A DNA stretch of 64,000 nucleotides from Shouchella oshimensis (GTDB taxonomy: Bacteria; Bacillota; Bacilli; Bacillales; Bacillaceae_D): assembly GCF_002019765.1 (NCBI RefSeq), contig NZ_KV917380.1, forward strand, positions 2,992,167-3,056,166, given 5' to 3'. Positions 55,716-64,000 of this stretch are shown piece after piece. Numbering within the stretch: the first letter of the stretch is position 1; each line of letters opens with the position of its first letter. Under the pieces are notes generated by a model. It searched no databases, was not told where the DNA came from, and saw only the letters and a list, made by a program, of their open reading frames with translations. The position numbers and the translations under genes were made by a program.

Positions 55716-55964
55716 ATTTTCCACCTCTTTATACAATTCCTGCGTCTTTATGACTATGTAACTATACCCTATAATTGAAATGTTAATCAAACTGAATAAA
55801 GCATTCTATCCGTTAGTATTGTTTGTACAGTTTTTATTAAACGAATTTAACCGTAGCTTTCCTTTGAAATGCTCCATTATCCTAATAAATCCTCTCATTT
55901 CTCTTAGTGTTCTCTTTTTTTGTATTTTGTTACACTTTATTTATCAATCTTTTGGAGGAATATT

Positions 55965-56507
55965 ATGGAGACAACAAACTATGAGCCATCTTTAGATGAA
56001 CGACTCCAACATATACGTGAAACATTCATCCATGAGCTATCCACAAACCTTCATCTATATGGTATGAATGAATCCACAGGTCGTCTTTACGGTGCACTCC
56101 TATTTGAAGAGAATGCCCTAACCCTCGACGAAATGAGTGATCACTTAGGTATGAGCAAGACCAGTATGAGCACAAGTATTCGCCAGCTTACGGAAGCGAA
56201 TATGGCCAGAAAGGTGTGGCAAAAGGGTGTACGAAAAGATCTTTATACATCAGAAGACGATTGGTATAGCTCTTTTATTGCTATTTTCACAAAACAGTGG
56301 CGAACGGCTATAGAACGCAACCGAAAAGCCAGTGTAGAAATGGAACAGGAATTACGTTCGCTTTTAGAGAAAGCTCCGCACTTAACAGATCAGATTAAAA
56401 TAGATTTAATAAAACTCCAGCATGCAAACGGCTATTATGATTGGATCGATGACTTTGTTACCATACTTGAAAGTGGAGAAATTTTCAAAACATTACCAAA
56501 GAAGTAA
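55965..56507 (+). CDS. GbsR/OpcR-type (MarR-fold) osmoprotectant regulator
   Basis: 180 residues from ATG 55965 after TTTGGAGG. A winged helix-turn-helix (LTLDEMSDHLGMSKTSMSTSIRQL) matches the GbsR/OpcR family, which in B. subtilis senses choline or betaine status and represses glycine betaine uptake/synthesis genes. Divergent from opuA, it is a likely regulator of that operon. The 55716-55964 spacer is AT-rich and holds both promoters; a specific operator was not identified. Confidence 0.88.
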   Translation: METTNYEPSLDERLQHIRETFIHELSTNLHLYGMNESTGRLYGALLFEENALTLDEMSDHLGMSKTSMSTSIRQLTEANMARKVWQKGVRKDLYTSEDDWYSSFIAIFTKQWRTAIERNRKASVEMEQELRSLLEKAPHLTDQIKIDLIKLQHANGYYDWIDDFVTILESGEIFKTLPKK

Positions 56508-56514
56508 CGCACGA

Positions 56515-56556
56515 GCGAGGCGAGGGCGTGAGACTCTGACCGTGTCTTCGCCTCGC
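56515..56556. other. GC-rich hairpin after the GbsR-type gene
   Basis: GCGAGGCGAG (56515-56524) pairs with TTCGCCTCGC (56547-56556; one G-T) within an unusually GC-rich patch. No T-run follows. It lies 8 bases after the stop and could be a weak terminator or a piece of a dispersed repeat. Confidence 0.4.
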
Positions 56557-56607
56557 ACCGTGTTTACATTAATAGCGTTCAGGTATTCATCATACAAATA
56601 GAAACAA

Positions 56608-56636
56608 ACCTGAACTTTTAAAAGTTCAGGTTCTCT
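56608..56636. terminator. Terminator of the LnrLMN-like operon
   Basis: AACCTGAACTTTT pairs with AAAAGTTCAGGTT, a 13-bp palindromic stem, two bases beyond the last permease stop. Confidence 0.8.
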
Positions 56637-56637
56637 C

Positions 56638-57696
56638 TTATATAGACTTCCTCTCCATCAAACGAATACCAATTCCAGTAAATGCGAGACCCATAAAAAT
56701 AAGCACCGCACTAGGGAATAAAAATTCTTCTATTGACCAATTAGCATAGGTTGCACCAGCCATCATTTCTAATCCATATCGAAGTGGACTACCATAGGAC
56801 AATGCGAGCATCCACTTTGAATCCACAATGTCTAATGGCCAAAAGACCCCACCTAACATAGCAAAGCTCGTGCTAAACAAAGGAATGACTGCCGTTAACT
56901 GTTGCGAAGACGTGACAATTCCACTCATAAAGATTCCAAATGCCATTGTTGCAAATAAATAAGGCATAATGACAAGAAAGAGTGACCAAAAACCTCCATA
57001 GAAATCTACATTAAATACCGTCGCAAATAGAACGAGTACAATGGTAATTTGCGCAAAGGTTAGTATACATGCAACAAGTAAATTGGCGAGATAGAGTTCT
57101 GTTTTCGTGGTAGATGTTAAGATTAATCGATTCCATACACCATCCTCTTTTGATTCAAGAATTGTTAAGATTGTAAAGCCCATGGTGAAGAAGGAAAAGA
57201 AAAGGGTAAAGCCAAATAAACTTCGTAACTGCTCATCTACGTCTGTATATTCCTCCATTGCCTGTGATTCAAATTCAAATACTTCTTTATTCGTTTTGGC
57301 TGTCCCTGCCTGTTCTACATATTGTTGTAAATAGTGGGACTCAAGTACTGGTTGAACCATGTACATAAGCGGAGCATTCTCAAAAGCACTATGAATGACA
57401 TAAGATGATGCTTCTAGCTCCACAACCGCCTCCACATCTTGCGCACGTAAAAGTCGATTTGCTTCTTGGCTACTTGTTCCTTCAAATACATACTGTTCAT
57501 AATTGCGATTTAATAGAGACACATGCTCGTTCACGCCGTTTTCATCTAGCGAGTCGGAGTAAACCATTACATGTATTTGAAAGGAACCTGCACCGCTTAT
57601 AATAAGTGTAAAAAATACAGTCATACCAATCATAAGAAGCACGGTGAACGGAGAGCGTTTCATTTCTCTCACGTATTGATAAAAAATTGCTGTCAT
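56638..57696 (-). CDS. ABC-2 type permease, LnrN-like
   Basis: 352 residues. One N-terminal membrane segment, a large outward loop, then five membrane segments (from about 165) in the ABC-2 permease pattern with SSQQLTAVIPLFSTSFAMLGGVFWPL. Overlaps the preceding permease gene by 4 bases (translational coupling). Order HK-RR-ATPase-permease-permease is that of B. subtilis lnrJK-lnrLMN (yfiJKLMN), which confers resistance to linearmycins and other polyene-like membrane disruptors. Confidence 0.83.
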   Translation of the reverse strand: MTAIFYQYVREMKRSPFTVLLMIGMTVFFTLIISGAGSFQIHVMVYSDSLDENGVNEHVSLLNRNYEQYVFEGTSSQEANRLLRAQDVEAVVELEASSYVIHSAFENAPLMYMVQPVLESHYLQQYVEQAGTAKTNKEVFEFESQAMEEYTDVDEQLRSLFGFTLFFSFFTMGFTILTILESKEDGVWNRLILTSTTKTELYLANLLVACILTFAQITIVLVLFATVFNVDFYGGFWSLFLVIMPYLFATMAFGIFMSGIVTSSQQLTAVIPLFSTSFAMLGGVFWPLDIVDSKWMLALSYGSPLRYGLEMMAGATYANWSIEEFLFPSAVLIFMGLAFTGIGIRLMERKSI

Positions 57697-58880
57697 GATT
57701 CTATGCCTCCTTTATTAGGAAACACAACCCACGCAAAGACAAACAACACAAATGATAAGGAGGTTAAATAGATAAGTGAGTGCGACAGATGTGCAATGGA
57801 CTCGCCTTGACCCGCTTGAATGAACGCCTGAAGCGCCAGACCATTCGGTGTAAACTGACCAATTTCATTAAGTAATGGTGATAAGTTAGAAGACGGGAAG
57901 AAACTTCCACCTAAAAACCCTAAAATAGATACAACGAGTAGCATAAAAACGTTCGCTACTTTTTCTGTATTTGCTCGAAATTGGATAGCAACAAGCAGTG
58001 AGGCGACACTACCTACTGTTAAACAAAGCACAACGGCAATTGCTATAAAGCTTAGCCAGTTGGTGATTGTAATTTGAAAAATCAGCATAGACAGCCCAAA
58101 CAAAACGACTAACTGAAGAAAAACAATTACGCAAGAAGTAGAAAATTTCGCCAATAAATAGTTGACAGGTTGAATATTCGCCAATACAAGCCGTCCATAA
58201 ATTTTTCCTTTTTTCTCTGTAAAAGCAAAATTTGCCATAAGTCCGGCAGTAAAGAAAACGTATAGAACACCCATACCATATGTGTAATACTCAAATGATG
58301 TAAGGGGTGAATTCCCTTGAACAACTACAGTTCCAAAATCCGCGGCTATCTCTTCATTTTCAGCGAGTTCTGTATGTGCATATACTTGCTCCATGTACGA
58401 ATTCATCATCATTTGAACCATCATTGCATGCTGTCTTTGTTCCTGATTTAAGAATAATTGAAAGGACTCCATATCTTCTGACCACTCTTCCCCAAGCTGC
58501 TCGTGCCAAAGCATCAGTCGATACCCTTTCGGCATTTCAATAACGGCGGTGTAGTCTTTATATACCACGTCGTCATCAGGTGAATAATAGTCGACACCTA
58601 TTTCACTATCCATATAAGCAAAAAGAGTGTCTGGAACGGCTAATCGTAGTAATTCATCTTCACTAATAGAAAACCTCTCAGATGCTACCTGAAGATCGTC
58701 TTCAAGTGTAGACGCCTCAACTATTGCAATGGATACTTCCTCAAAACTCACTTCTGAGGAAAATGAATTGGTTAATGCAAATCCTAAAATCATAGTAGAT
58801 ACAAATGGTAGTAATAAAGTCGACAAAAGCGCACCCTTATCATTGACAAGTTGCTTTAATTCTTTTTGAAAGATACTCAT
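57693..58880 (-). CDS. ABC-2 type permease, LnrM-like
   Basis: 395 residues, close to the length of LnrM. An N-terminal helix (STLLLPFVSTMILGF), a ~190-residue extracellular domain, and five more helices with NVFMLLVVSILGFLGGSFFPSS. Follows the ATPase by 12 bases and overlaps the next permease. Forms the export channel with it. Confidence 0.85.
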   Translation of the reverse strand: MSIFQKELKQLVNDKGALLSTLLLPFVSTMILGFALTNSFSSEVSFEEVSIAIVEASTLEDDLQVASERFSISEDELLRLAVPDTLFAYMDSEIGVDYYSPDDDVVYKDYTAVIEMPKGYRLMLWHEQLGEEWSEDMESFQLFLNQEQRQHAMMVQMMMNSYMEQVYAHTELAENEEIAADFGTVVVQGNSPLTSFEYYTYGMGVLYVFFTAGLMANFAFTEKKGKIYGRLVLANIQPVNYLLAKFSTSCVIVFLQLVVLFGLSMLIFQITITNWLSFIAIAVVLCLTVGSVASLLVAIQFRANTEKVANVFMLLVVSILGFLGGSFFPSSNLSPLLNEIGQFTPNGLALQAFIQAGQGESIAHLSHSLIYLTSLSFVLFVFAWVVFPNKGGIES

Positions 58881-58892
58881 GAGAATGCTCCT

Positions 58893-59822
58893 CTAATCGC
58901 GTAAGGTACGACCTGTTAAATGAAGAAATACATCTTCTAAAGTCGCCTCTTCTACTTTTATCGCACGCACTTCAACATTCTCTCCTTGTGCCGCTTGTAA
59001 TAATTCTTTAAATAATTCTTTTTCATAAGAAACGACTCGATAACCACTCTCGATCTCAACGACAGATTTCACAGCATCTAATGCTTCTAACTGTTCTTTC
59101 AACGAATTTTTCTGTATGTGGACGGTTAATTCATACGTTCGTTCTATACTTAAAATTTGTTTAATTTCATTCTTTGTACCTGATGCGATAATGGATCCAC
59201 GATCCATAATATAAATACGGTCGCACAAGAATTCTACTTCTTCCATGTAATGACTTGTATACAAAATGGTTTTACCTTCTTCTTGCTGTAATTTACGGAT
59301 TAAATCTAGCAAATGCCTTCTTGAATGTGGATCAATTCCAACAGTTGGCTCATCCAGTATAAGAAATTCTGGCTGGTGAATAAGCGCAACCGCTAGATTT
59401 AATCGCCGTTTCATTCCACCTGAGAACGTTTTAACTTGATGATTTTTTCGTTCATCTAACTCCATTAACGTTAATAATTCATTGACACGTTCTGTTAAAG
59501 CATCCCCTTTTAATTTATAAGCTTTTCCGAAGAACTGCAGATTTTCCCTAGCAGTTAATTCATTATAAAGTGCAATATCTTGTGGAACGACACCAATTTT
59601 TTCTCGAAATGAGGTTAACTGTGAATGAATGGACTTGCCGTTAAGAAAGATTTTTCCTTTTGATGGTTTGCTTAAGCTGGATAACATCTCGATTAACGTT
59701 GACTTTCCCGCTCCATTTGGCCCAAGTAAACCAACCGATTCACCTTTCTTTAAATAAAGACCGATACCATTTACCGCATGTACCGGTCCATATGATTTTG
59801 TAAGTTGCTCTGCTTCTATCAA
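58893..59822 (-). CDS. ABC transporter ATPase, LnrL-like
   Basis: 309 residues from TTG 59822, 7 bases after AGGAGGTG. Walker A GPNGAGKST, signature FSGGMKRRLNLAVAL, Walker B FLILDEPTVG, H-loop in YTSHYMEEVE. C-terminal ~80 residues form the extra domain typical of drug-export ATPases. Probably drives export of, or defence against, membrane-active compounds. A 100-base gap with inverted repeats separates it from the response regulator gene. Confidence 0.88.
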   Translation of the reverse strand: MIEAEQLTKSYGPVHAVNGIGLYLKKGESVGLLGPNGAGKSTLIEMLSSLSKPSKGKIFLNGKSIHSQLTSFREKIGVVPQDIALYNELTARENLQFFGKAYKLKGDALTERVNELLTLMELDERKNHQVKTFSGGMKRRLNLAVALIHQPEFLILDEPTVGIDPHSRRHLLDLIRKLQQEEGKTILYTSHYMEEVEFLCDRIYIMDRGSIIASGTKNEIKQILSIERTYELTVHIQKNSLKEQLEALDAVKSVVEIESGYRVVSYEKELFKELLQAAQGENVEVRAIKVEEATLEDVFLHLTGRTLRD

Positions 59823-59870
59823 AATCGGTCACCTCCTCATCATTACAATAAGTGTAAACAAAAAAAAGAG

Positions 59871-59925
59871 CGCTAGCTATTTACTAGAGTCACTCTTTTG
59901 TTTTAGTTAATATGACTAGAGTCAT
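59871..59925 (-). promoter_or_regulatory. Repeated inverted-repeat sites before the ABC exporter genes
   Basis: Two similar sites lie in the gap: ATGACT-AG-AGTCAT (59912-59925, perfect arms, overlapping the regulator stop) and TTACTAGAGTCACT (59881-59894). Both share CTAGAGTCA and their starts are 31 bases apart, about three helical turns. They are plausible binding sites for the LnrK-like regulator controlling the exporter. The second can also fold into a terminator-like hairpin (59871-59900) ahead of a T-run. Confidence 0.5.
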
Positions 59926-60557
59926 ATGTCGTGTTTAATGGCATAGATCGCAAGCTGTGTACGATCACGAACATCTAACTTCGTGAAAAGTTGACTTATA
60001 TAGTTTTTGACTGTTCCAATCGTTAAAAATAGCGCTTCAGAAATCTCGGCGTTGCTTAGCCCTTCACCTACCATTCTGGCAATTTCTTTTTCGCGTTCGT
60101 TTAAGAAAGGAACCACTGTTCGACTTGATTGCTTCCGTTCAAGTAAAGTAGGAATGACTTTTGCTGCTACTTGACCGTCAAGTATAAATTCTCCCTTTAA
60201 CGCTTTTTCGATTGAGAGGAGAAGACCTTCACGATCGGCATCTTTTAACACGTATCCATTCGCTCCTAACTTTAATGATTCGAGTGCATATTCTTCATCA
60301 GCAAAGGTTGTGAGCATAACAATTTTCACTTTCTTATTTGAATGCCGAATTTCTTTAACTGCTTCAATTCCGTTCATCAACGGCATACGAACGTCCATTA
60401 GAATCAAATCAACAGAATGAGTCAAAGACAGTTGAACTGCCTCTAACCCGTTACTGGCTTCTAACGTTTTATACAATCCATCATATTCAATCATCATTTT
60501 TAAACCTTGTCTTACAATGAGCTGATCTTCAACGAGCAGAATTCGTTTTTGAGTCAA
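59922..60557 (-). CDS. LuxR/NarL-family response regulator, LnrK-like
   Basis: 211 residues from TTG 60557. Receiver domain with phospho-acceptor Asp55 (ILMDVRMP) and Lys near 105; C-terminal LuxR helix-turn-helix (LNEREKEIARMVGEGLSNAEISEALFLT; key residues GLSN-EI and TVKNYI). It overlaps the kinase gene by 29 bases. Activated by the adjacent kinase, it should switch on the ABC exporter. Confidence 0.92.
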   Translation of the reverse strand: MTQKRILLVEDQLIVRQGLKMMIEYDGLYKTLEASNGLEAVQLSLTHSVDLILMDVRMPLMNGIEAVKEIRHSNKKVKIVMLTTFADEEYALESLKLGANGYVLKDADREGLLLSIEKALKGEFILDGQVAAKVIPTLLERKQSSRTVVPFLNEREKEIARMVGEGLSNAEISEALFLTIGTVKNYISQLFTKLDVRDRTQLAIYAIKHDI

Positions 60558-61623
60558 TTGGAAAGACCCCTTTCATGTAAAAAGTGGCTTCGTTAAAATG
60601 GGCATAAAACTGCCCATCTAATTCTTCAAATCGATTTCGAAGTTGAGTGAGTCCGAATCCTTCATGGAACTTTTTCTGTTCAGCTTCATTTTCTAAAATA
60701 GCTACGTACATATAGTCTGCATAGACTGATAACGTGACATTTACTTGTTTTGCATAAGAATGGCGCATCGCATTGGTTAATCCCTCTTGTACAAACCGAT
60801 AAAGAGCCATACTTTGCTCATTTGTCAACCCTTGTGATAAAGCACCTGCTTCTGTTGTTAATCGAACGTGTACATGGCTTTCTGCTTCAAGCTTACGAAT
60901 CAATCGAAGAATCATAGCCACACCGCGAATTTCCTCTATTTCGAGAGCCCGCACCGCTTTGCGCATTTCATCTAGCGCTTGTCGAGCCGTTTGTTTTGCC
61001 TCACTTAAATAAGGATTTTCAGTTTCATTTTGCAGTTCAGCCATTTGCAGTTGCATGCCAAGCGCCGTCAGCTGATGACCTACAGAATCATGCACATCTC
61101 GAGCAATTCTTGTCCGCTCTGCTTGTTTGACTGTATCTTCCTCTTCAACAAGCTGCCTTTTGAGTAAACGTTTTTCATACAAAAGTGTATTCATTTGTTC
61201 CTGATTTTCATTGTTCCGTTGCCTTTGTTTAGTAAGATAAACCGTGCAGTAAAGGATTAAAAAAGATAAAAAGAGCGCCATCATTCCCATAGACAACGTA
61301 CCAGCACTAAACAAAATCGAACAAAGGAGAATTGCCCCAAATGCGAAACTGTACCGCTTAGCGACAACCTCTGAAAAGTAAGGCAGACATACAAGTAGTA
61401 ATACAATTAACCACGTTTGTTCTCCTGGGAAAAGAATCATTGTCACGAATGCTAGTAATAAATAAAGGTAAACGCCATTGGACCATAGTGGCTCAGAACA
61501 AACTCCACCTACCATTAAACCGAATAGAATCCAAAATAACGGACTCGTCAATAATAAAGGATCAAGAAAAACAACAACGGCATTCGCACAAATGATCAAG
61601 CAAATCGGAAGCCAACCATTCAT
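60529..61623 (-). CDS. Sensor histidine kinase, LnrJ/DesK-like
   Basis: 364 residues. Five to six membrane segments (1-140) with almost no external loop, a coiled coil, then HisKA_3 with the phospho-accepting His in RDVHDSVGHQL, and an ATPase domain (FVQEGLTNAMRH N-box, GFGLTQLRNR). The intramembrane sensor type detects membrane perturbation. Overlaps the GNAT gene by 4 bases and the regulator by 29, so it belongs to a longer operon with PhzF and peptidase genes. Confidence 0.9.
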   Translation of the reverse strand: MNGWLPICLIICANAVVVFLDPLLLTSPLFWILFGLMVGGVCSEPLWSNGVYLYLLLAFVTMILFPGEQTWLIVLLLVCLPYFSEVVAKRYSFAFGAILLCSILFSAGTLSMGMMALFLSFLILYCTVYLTKQRQRNNENQEQMNTLLYEKRLLKRQLVEEEDTVKQAERTRIARDVHDSVGHQLTALGMQLQMAELQNETENPYLSEAKQTARQALDEMRKAVRALEIEEIRGVAMILRLIRKLEAESHVHVRLTTEAGALSQGLTNEQSMALYRFVQEGLTNAMRHSYAKQVNVTLSVYADYMYVAILENEAEQKKFHEGFGLTQLRNRFEELDGQFYAHFNEATFYMKGVFPIDSKTNSAR

Positions 61624-62126
61624 ATAGAAACAATCTGTTTATAATAAAAATTCGTTGCTTCTAATTGATGAGATCGTGCAGATTTTGCAAACTGAGGAAT
61701 TGTGCCTGCAAATGTATAATTCAATTTTTTATAGAGTTCATTTGCCGATGATCCCTTTTCTGTATCAAGTACAAGTACTGTTATTCCTTTGGCAACAGCA
61801 GCTCTTTCTGCCTCCTTCAATAATTGCATTGCGTACCCGCGTCCTCGAAACTTTGGATGAACCATTACTTTTGCAATTTCCGCTCGGTGTCGACCATTCT
61901 CCTTCTCACTACAAGCGAGTTGTACAGAGCCAACTAGCTTCTCTTGTTCCATTGCTACAAATACCATTAACGTATCTTTTATTTCAACCGTATCCCAGTA
62001 AGCTTCTGCTTTTTCCATTGTTAGTGGCGCTAAAAAATTTATAGAAGCGCCTTCGTTCACACATTCTGTTAACAACTGACTCAACTCTTTTTTATACGCT
62101 GTTAAATGATAAATTTGTTTGATCAT
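61620..62126 (-). CDS. GNAT N-acetyltransferase
   Basis: 168 residues, ATG 62126 after AGGAGC. Acetyl-CoA loop VMVHPKFRGRGYAMQLL, and LVLDTEKGSSANELYKKLNY. Homologues acetylate small amines including antibiotics; the placement between PhzF and a resistance-type two-component system hints at detoxification, but no substrate can be assigned. Overlaps the kinase gene. Confidence 0.85.
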   Translation of the reverse strand: MIKQIYHLTAYKKELSQLLTECVNEGASINFLAPLTMEKAEAYWDTVEIKDTLMVFVAMEQEKLVGSVQLACSEKENGRHRAEIAKVMVHPKFRGRGYAMQLLKEAERAAVAKGITVLVLDTEKGSSANELYKKLNYTFAGTIPQFAKSARSHQLEATNFYYKQIVSI

Positions 62127-62141
62127 AAGTAGGCTCCTTTT

Positions 62142-63002
62142 CTATGCATTCCACGTACCCGAAGCAAGCAGCACAGCCTGTCCACCAACATGTATGTCAA
62201 ATGAATTGACTTTTTTCTCCCCTTTTAAATGAAGGGTGGAGGGCCTATTCATGAATACTCCTTGTTCAGATACAAGCGACAAACGTGACACAGCTTCATG
62301 TTTCATTATAAAAGCTAAAATGGCACCATTTGAAGAACCTGTTGCCACGTCTTCTGGAATGCCATAGTATGGTGCAAAATCTCGAACAGAAAGATCTGAT
62401 CGATCCCCTTCCATCGCAAAAACACAAATTCCTTTTGCTTCAATGCGGCTAATTAACGCTTCGTAAGCTGAATGGTTCAGTTTTGTTCGCTTCAGGACTT
62501 CTACAGATTTCACCGGTGCAACTACAACAGGAAGCCCTGTAGAAATTTCTTGAACAGGCCAAAACGGATGAAAATCAACCTCTTTTAAACCTAATACTTT
62601 AGCAGCTTCATAAGGTGGTATGACTTGGCTGAATTGAGGTGTTTGCTGAGTCATCCAATAAATCGAGGTCTGATTATCGATTAAAACAGGCACAAGACCA
62701 CTTTTTGTTCGGAACACCACCTTATTTAAAGTACTCCCGTAGCGAGAATGCCATATAAAAGCAGCCCCTATTAGAGGGTGCCCCCCAAATGGAATCTCTT
62801 CTTCAGGTGTATGAATCCATGCATCAATTATGTGATTTTCCGTTAACTGAAGAAAAATCGTCTCTGAAAAATGAAGTTCTTTTGCCAGCTGTTGTCGAAT
62901 AGAGACTTCAAGATTATCATCCAAAATAAAAACTGCGAGTTGATTGCCTGAAAATGCTTGATCAGTAAACACATCTACTATATAAAAGGGAATTTGCTTC
63001 AT
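62142..63002 (-). CDS. PhzF-family isomerase
   Basis: 286 residues. DVFTDQAFSGNQLAVF start, catalytic Glu in LHFSETIFL, GGHPLIGAAF, and a mirrored second half with DVATGSSNGAILAF. The family includes PhzF of phenazine biosynthesis but most members, including Bacillus YddE/YfhB types, have unknown metabolic roles. It begins one base from the M20 peptidase stop. Confidence 0.88.
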   Translation of the reverse strand: MKQIPFYIVDVFTDQAFSGNQLAVFILDDNLEVSIRQQLAKELHFSETIFLQLTENHIIDAWIHTPEEEIPFGGHPLIGAAFIWHSRYGSTLNKVVFRTKSGLVPVLIDNQTSIYWMTQQTPQFSQVIPPYEAAKVLGLKEVDFHPFWPVQEISTGLPVVVAPVKSVEVLKRTKLNHSAYEALISRIEAKGICVFAMEGDRSDLSVRDFAPYYGIPEDVATGSSNGAILAFIMKHEAVSRLSLVSEQGVFMNRPSTLHLKGEKKVNSFDIHVGGQAVLLASGTWNA

Positions 63003-64000
63003 TTACTTAAACACCACATCTTTAGATAGGACCCGTTGAATGACATTTAAAAGTAGTGTTGTTCGTTCTTGTAATGAAGTGACTTGTAAATATTCTTCTT
63101 CACTGTGAAAGCCGCTACCAACTGGACCCATTCCATCTATTGTTGGAATACCGAGTGCTGATGTGTATGAAGCATCGGATCCTCCTCCTGAAGACGTTTC
63201 GCCCACTTCAATCCCTACTAAGCGGGCTTGCTCTCGCACAAGTTCATAAAGTTGAATCGTTTTATTCGATCGCATCATTGGCGGTCTCGTAATTCTTCCT
63301 TTAACAGTCGTTGATGTGCCTTTGATTCTCGTTTCATTCGCAATTGACTCGATAGCTGCTTCAAGTTCACTTGCTTGCTCCATTTTTGATAGACGAATGT
63401 CTATATCAGCTTCTGCGTAATCGGCAACCGTGTTAACCGCTGTGCCGCCTCTTATAACCCCAACGTTCACATGAATTCCTGCTGTTGCATCCGATAGCTG
63501 ATGTAAAGCGATAATTTTGTAGGCTAGTTCTTCTACGGCGCTTGCTCCCTTTTCAGGATCATTCCCAGAATGGGCAGCAATCCCCTCAACACGCATCACA
63601 TACCGTCCTCCACCACGGCGAAACGTTACAACCGATCCGTCTTTTCGTGCTGGCTCCATAACTAAAACAGCCTTTTTTCCTATTGCCTGTTCCTCAATAA
63701 TGCTACGTCCAGATGGTGCACCAATTTCTTCATCGCTTGTGAACAATACGTCGATTTGGTTTAAAATCGTTGGATTGGTTTCATAAAGAGTTTTTAGCGC
63801 AAAGTAAGTTGTGACATGGCTTCCTTTCATATCTGCTACACCCGGCCCGTAAGCTTTGTCATCCTTCACCACAAAAGGGCGAACAGCCGACGTTCCCACT
63901 GGAAAGACAGTATCCATATGGAGCATGAGCAAGATAGAGGGTTGCTTATTTGTTTTCTTTTGCTTCAACAAGATATGGTTACCATACTCTTCTTGCTTCA
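63003..64000 (-). CDS. M20-family peptidase (glutamate carboxypeptidase type), 5' end outside window
   Basis: At least 332 residues; the frame is open to the right edge (KQEEYGNHILLKQK precedes the internal TTG at 63971), so the start lies beyond the window. Metal ligands: His in LHMDTVFP, Asp in GPGVADMKG, Glu pair in TSDEEIGAPSG, a Glu in VMEPARKDG and His in GSGFHSEEEY. It hydrolyses an amide or peptide, for example gamma-glutamyl or N-acyl amino acids. Adjacent to PhzF in the same operon. Confidence 0.88.
   Translation of the reverse strand, partial: KQEEYGNHILLKQKKTNKQPSILLMLHMDTVFPVGTSAVRPFVVKDDKAYGPGVADMKGSHVTTYFALKTLYETNPTILNQIDVLFTSDEEIGAPSGRSIIEEQAIGKKAVLVMEPARKDGSVVTFRRGGGRYVMRVEGIAAHSGNDPEKGASAVEELAYKIIALHQLSDATAGIHVNVGVIRGGTAVNTVADYAEADIDIRLSKMEQASELEAAIESIANETRIKGTSTTVKGRITRPPMMRSNKTIQLYELVREQARLVGIEVGETSSGGGSDASYTSALGIPTIDGMGPVGSGFHSEEEYLQVTSLQERTTLLLNVIQRVLSKDVVFK

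Overview
The window reads as chromosomal DNA of a low-to-moderate-GC, endospore-forming-type Firmicute of the family Bacillaceae, probably an alkaliphilic or halotolerant lineage near Alkalihalobacillus/Shouchella. The evidence is gene order. The minus-strand block rlmCD ... dgkB-gatB-gatA-gatC and camS-ligA-pcrA-pcrB, with yerC and a yerA-like gene further on, matches the yer/yef region of Bacillus subtilis, but accessory genes interrupt it. AGGAGG-type ribosome binding sites, GTG and TTG starts, CRE boxes and Fur boxes all fit. No rRNA, tRNA or CRISPR array was seen.

Layout. 1-700: the 5' end of an IS110-type transposase runs off the left edge, and upstream of it lie two abutting stem-loops that look like a bridge RNA. 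0.7-3.2 kb: an acidic, repeat-containing, sortase-anchored protein and its class F-like sortase. 3.2-5.1 kb: aldehyde dehydrogenase with DUF779 protein under a CRE. 5.2-7 kb: small proteins and an AT-rich phosphotransferase gene. 6.9-11.1 kb: a four-gene sugar/polyol catabolic operon (LsrF/DeoC-type aldolase, LyxK-like kinase, SDR, 2-hydroxyacid dehydrogenase). 11.2-14.1 kb: TM2 protein, second methionine aminopeptidase, two unlisted small proteins, a lipoprotein. 14.1-15.8 kb: rlmCD with a probable phage-integrase tail/att relic over its stop codon. 15.9-21.1 kb: alanine module (AgcS importer, PucR/AdeR-type activator, alanine dehydrogenase, alanine racemase). 21.1-24.7 kb: three paralogous membrane proteins and a PTS IIA-IIB pair with a DeoR regulator but no IIC. 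24.9-37 kb: the housekeeping block. 37-42.6 kb: a Fur-controlled small RNA candidate, a serine hydrolase and a Fur-controlled siderophore permease/ATPase operon. 42.8-47.6 kb: a membrane protein, HMG-CoA lyase, aldose epimerase, penicillin acylase. 47.6-51.7 kb: adenine deaminase, YerC, YerA-like deaminase. 52.7-56.5 kb: glycine betaine transporter OpuA with a GbsR/OpcR-type regulator. 56.6-64 kb: a linearmycin-resistance-like ABC exporter with its two-component system, preceded by GNAT, PhzF and M20 peptidase genes.

The genes group into modules: alanine uptake and breakdown; iron acquisition with its likely small RNA; betaine osmoprotection; DNA repair and lipid synthesis (pcrB, pcrA, ligA); transamidosome (gatCAB); and envelope stress or antibiotic export. 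The least explained items are the bridge-RNA-like leader, the Fur-controlled small RNA, a pair of paralogous 55-56 residue proteins 24 kb apart, and three copies of a ~175-200 bp inverted-repeat element, each lying just after the stop codon of a minus-strand gene.
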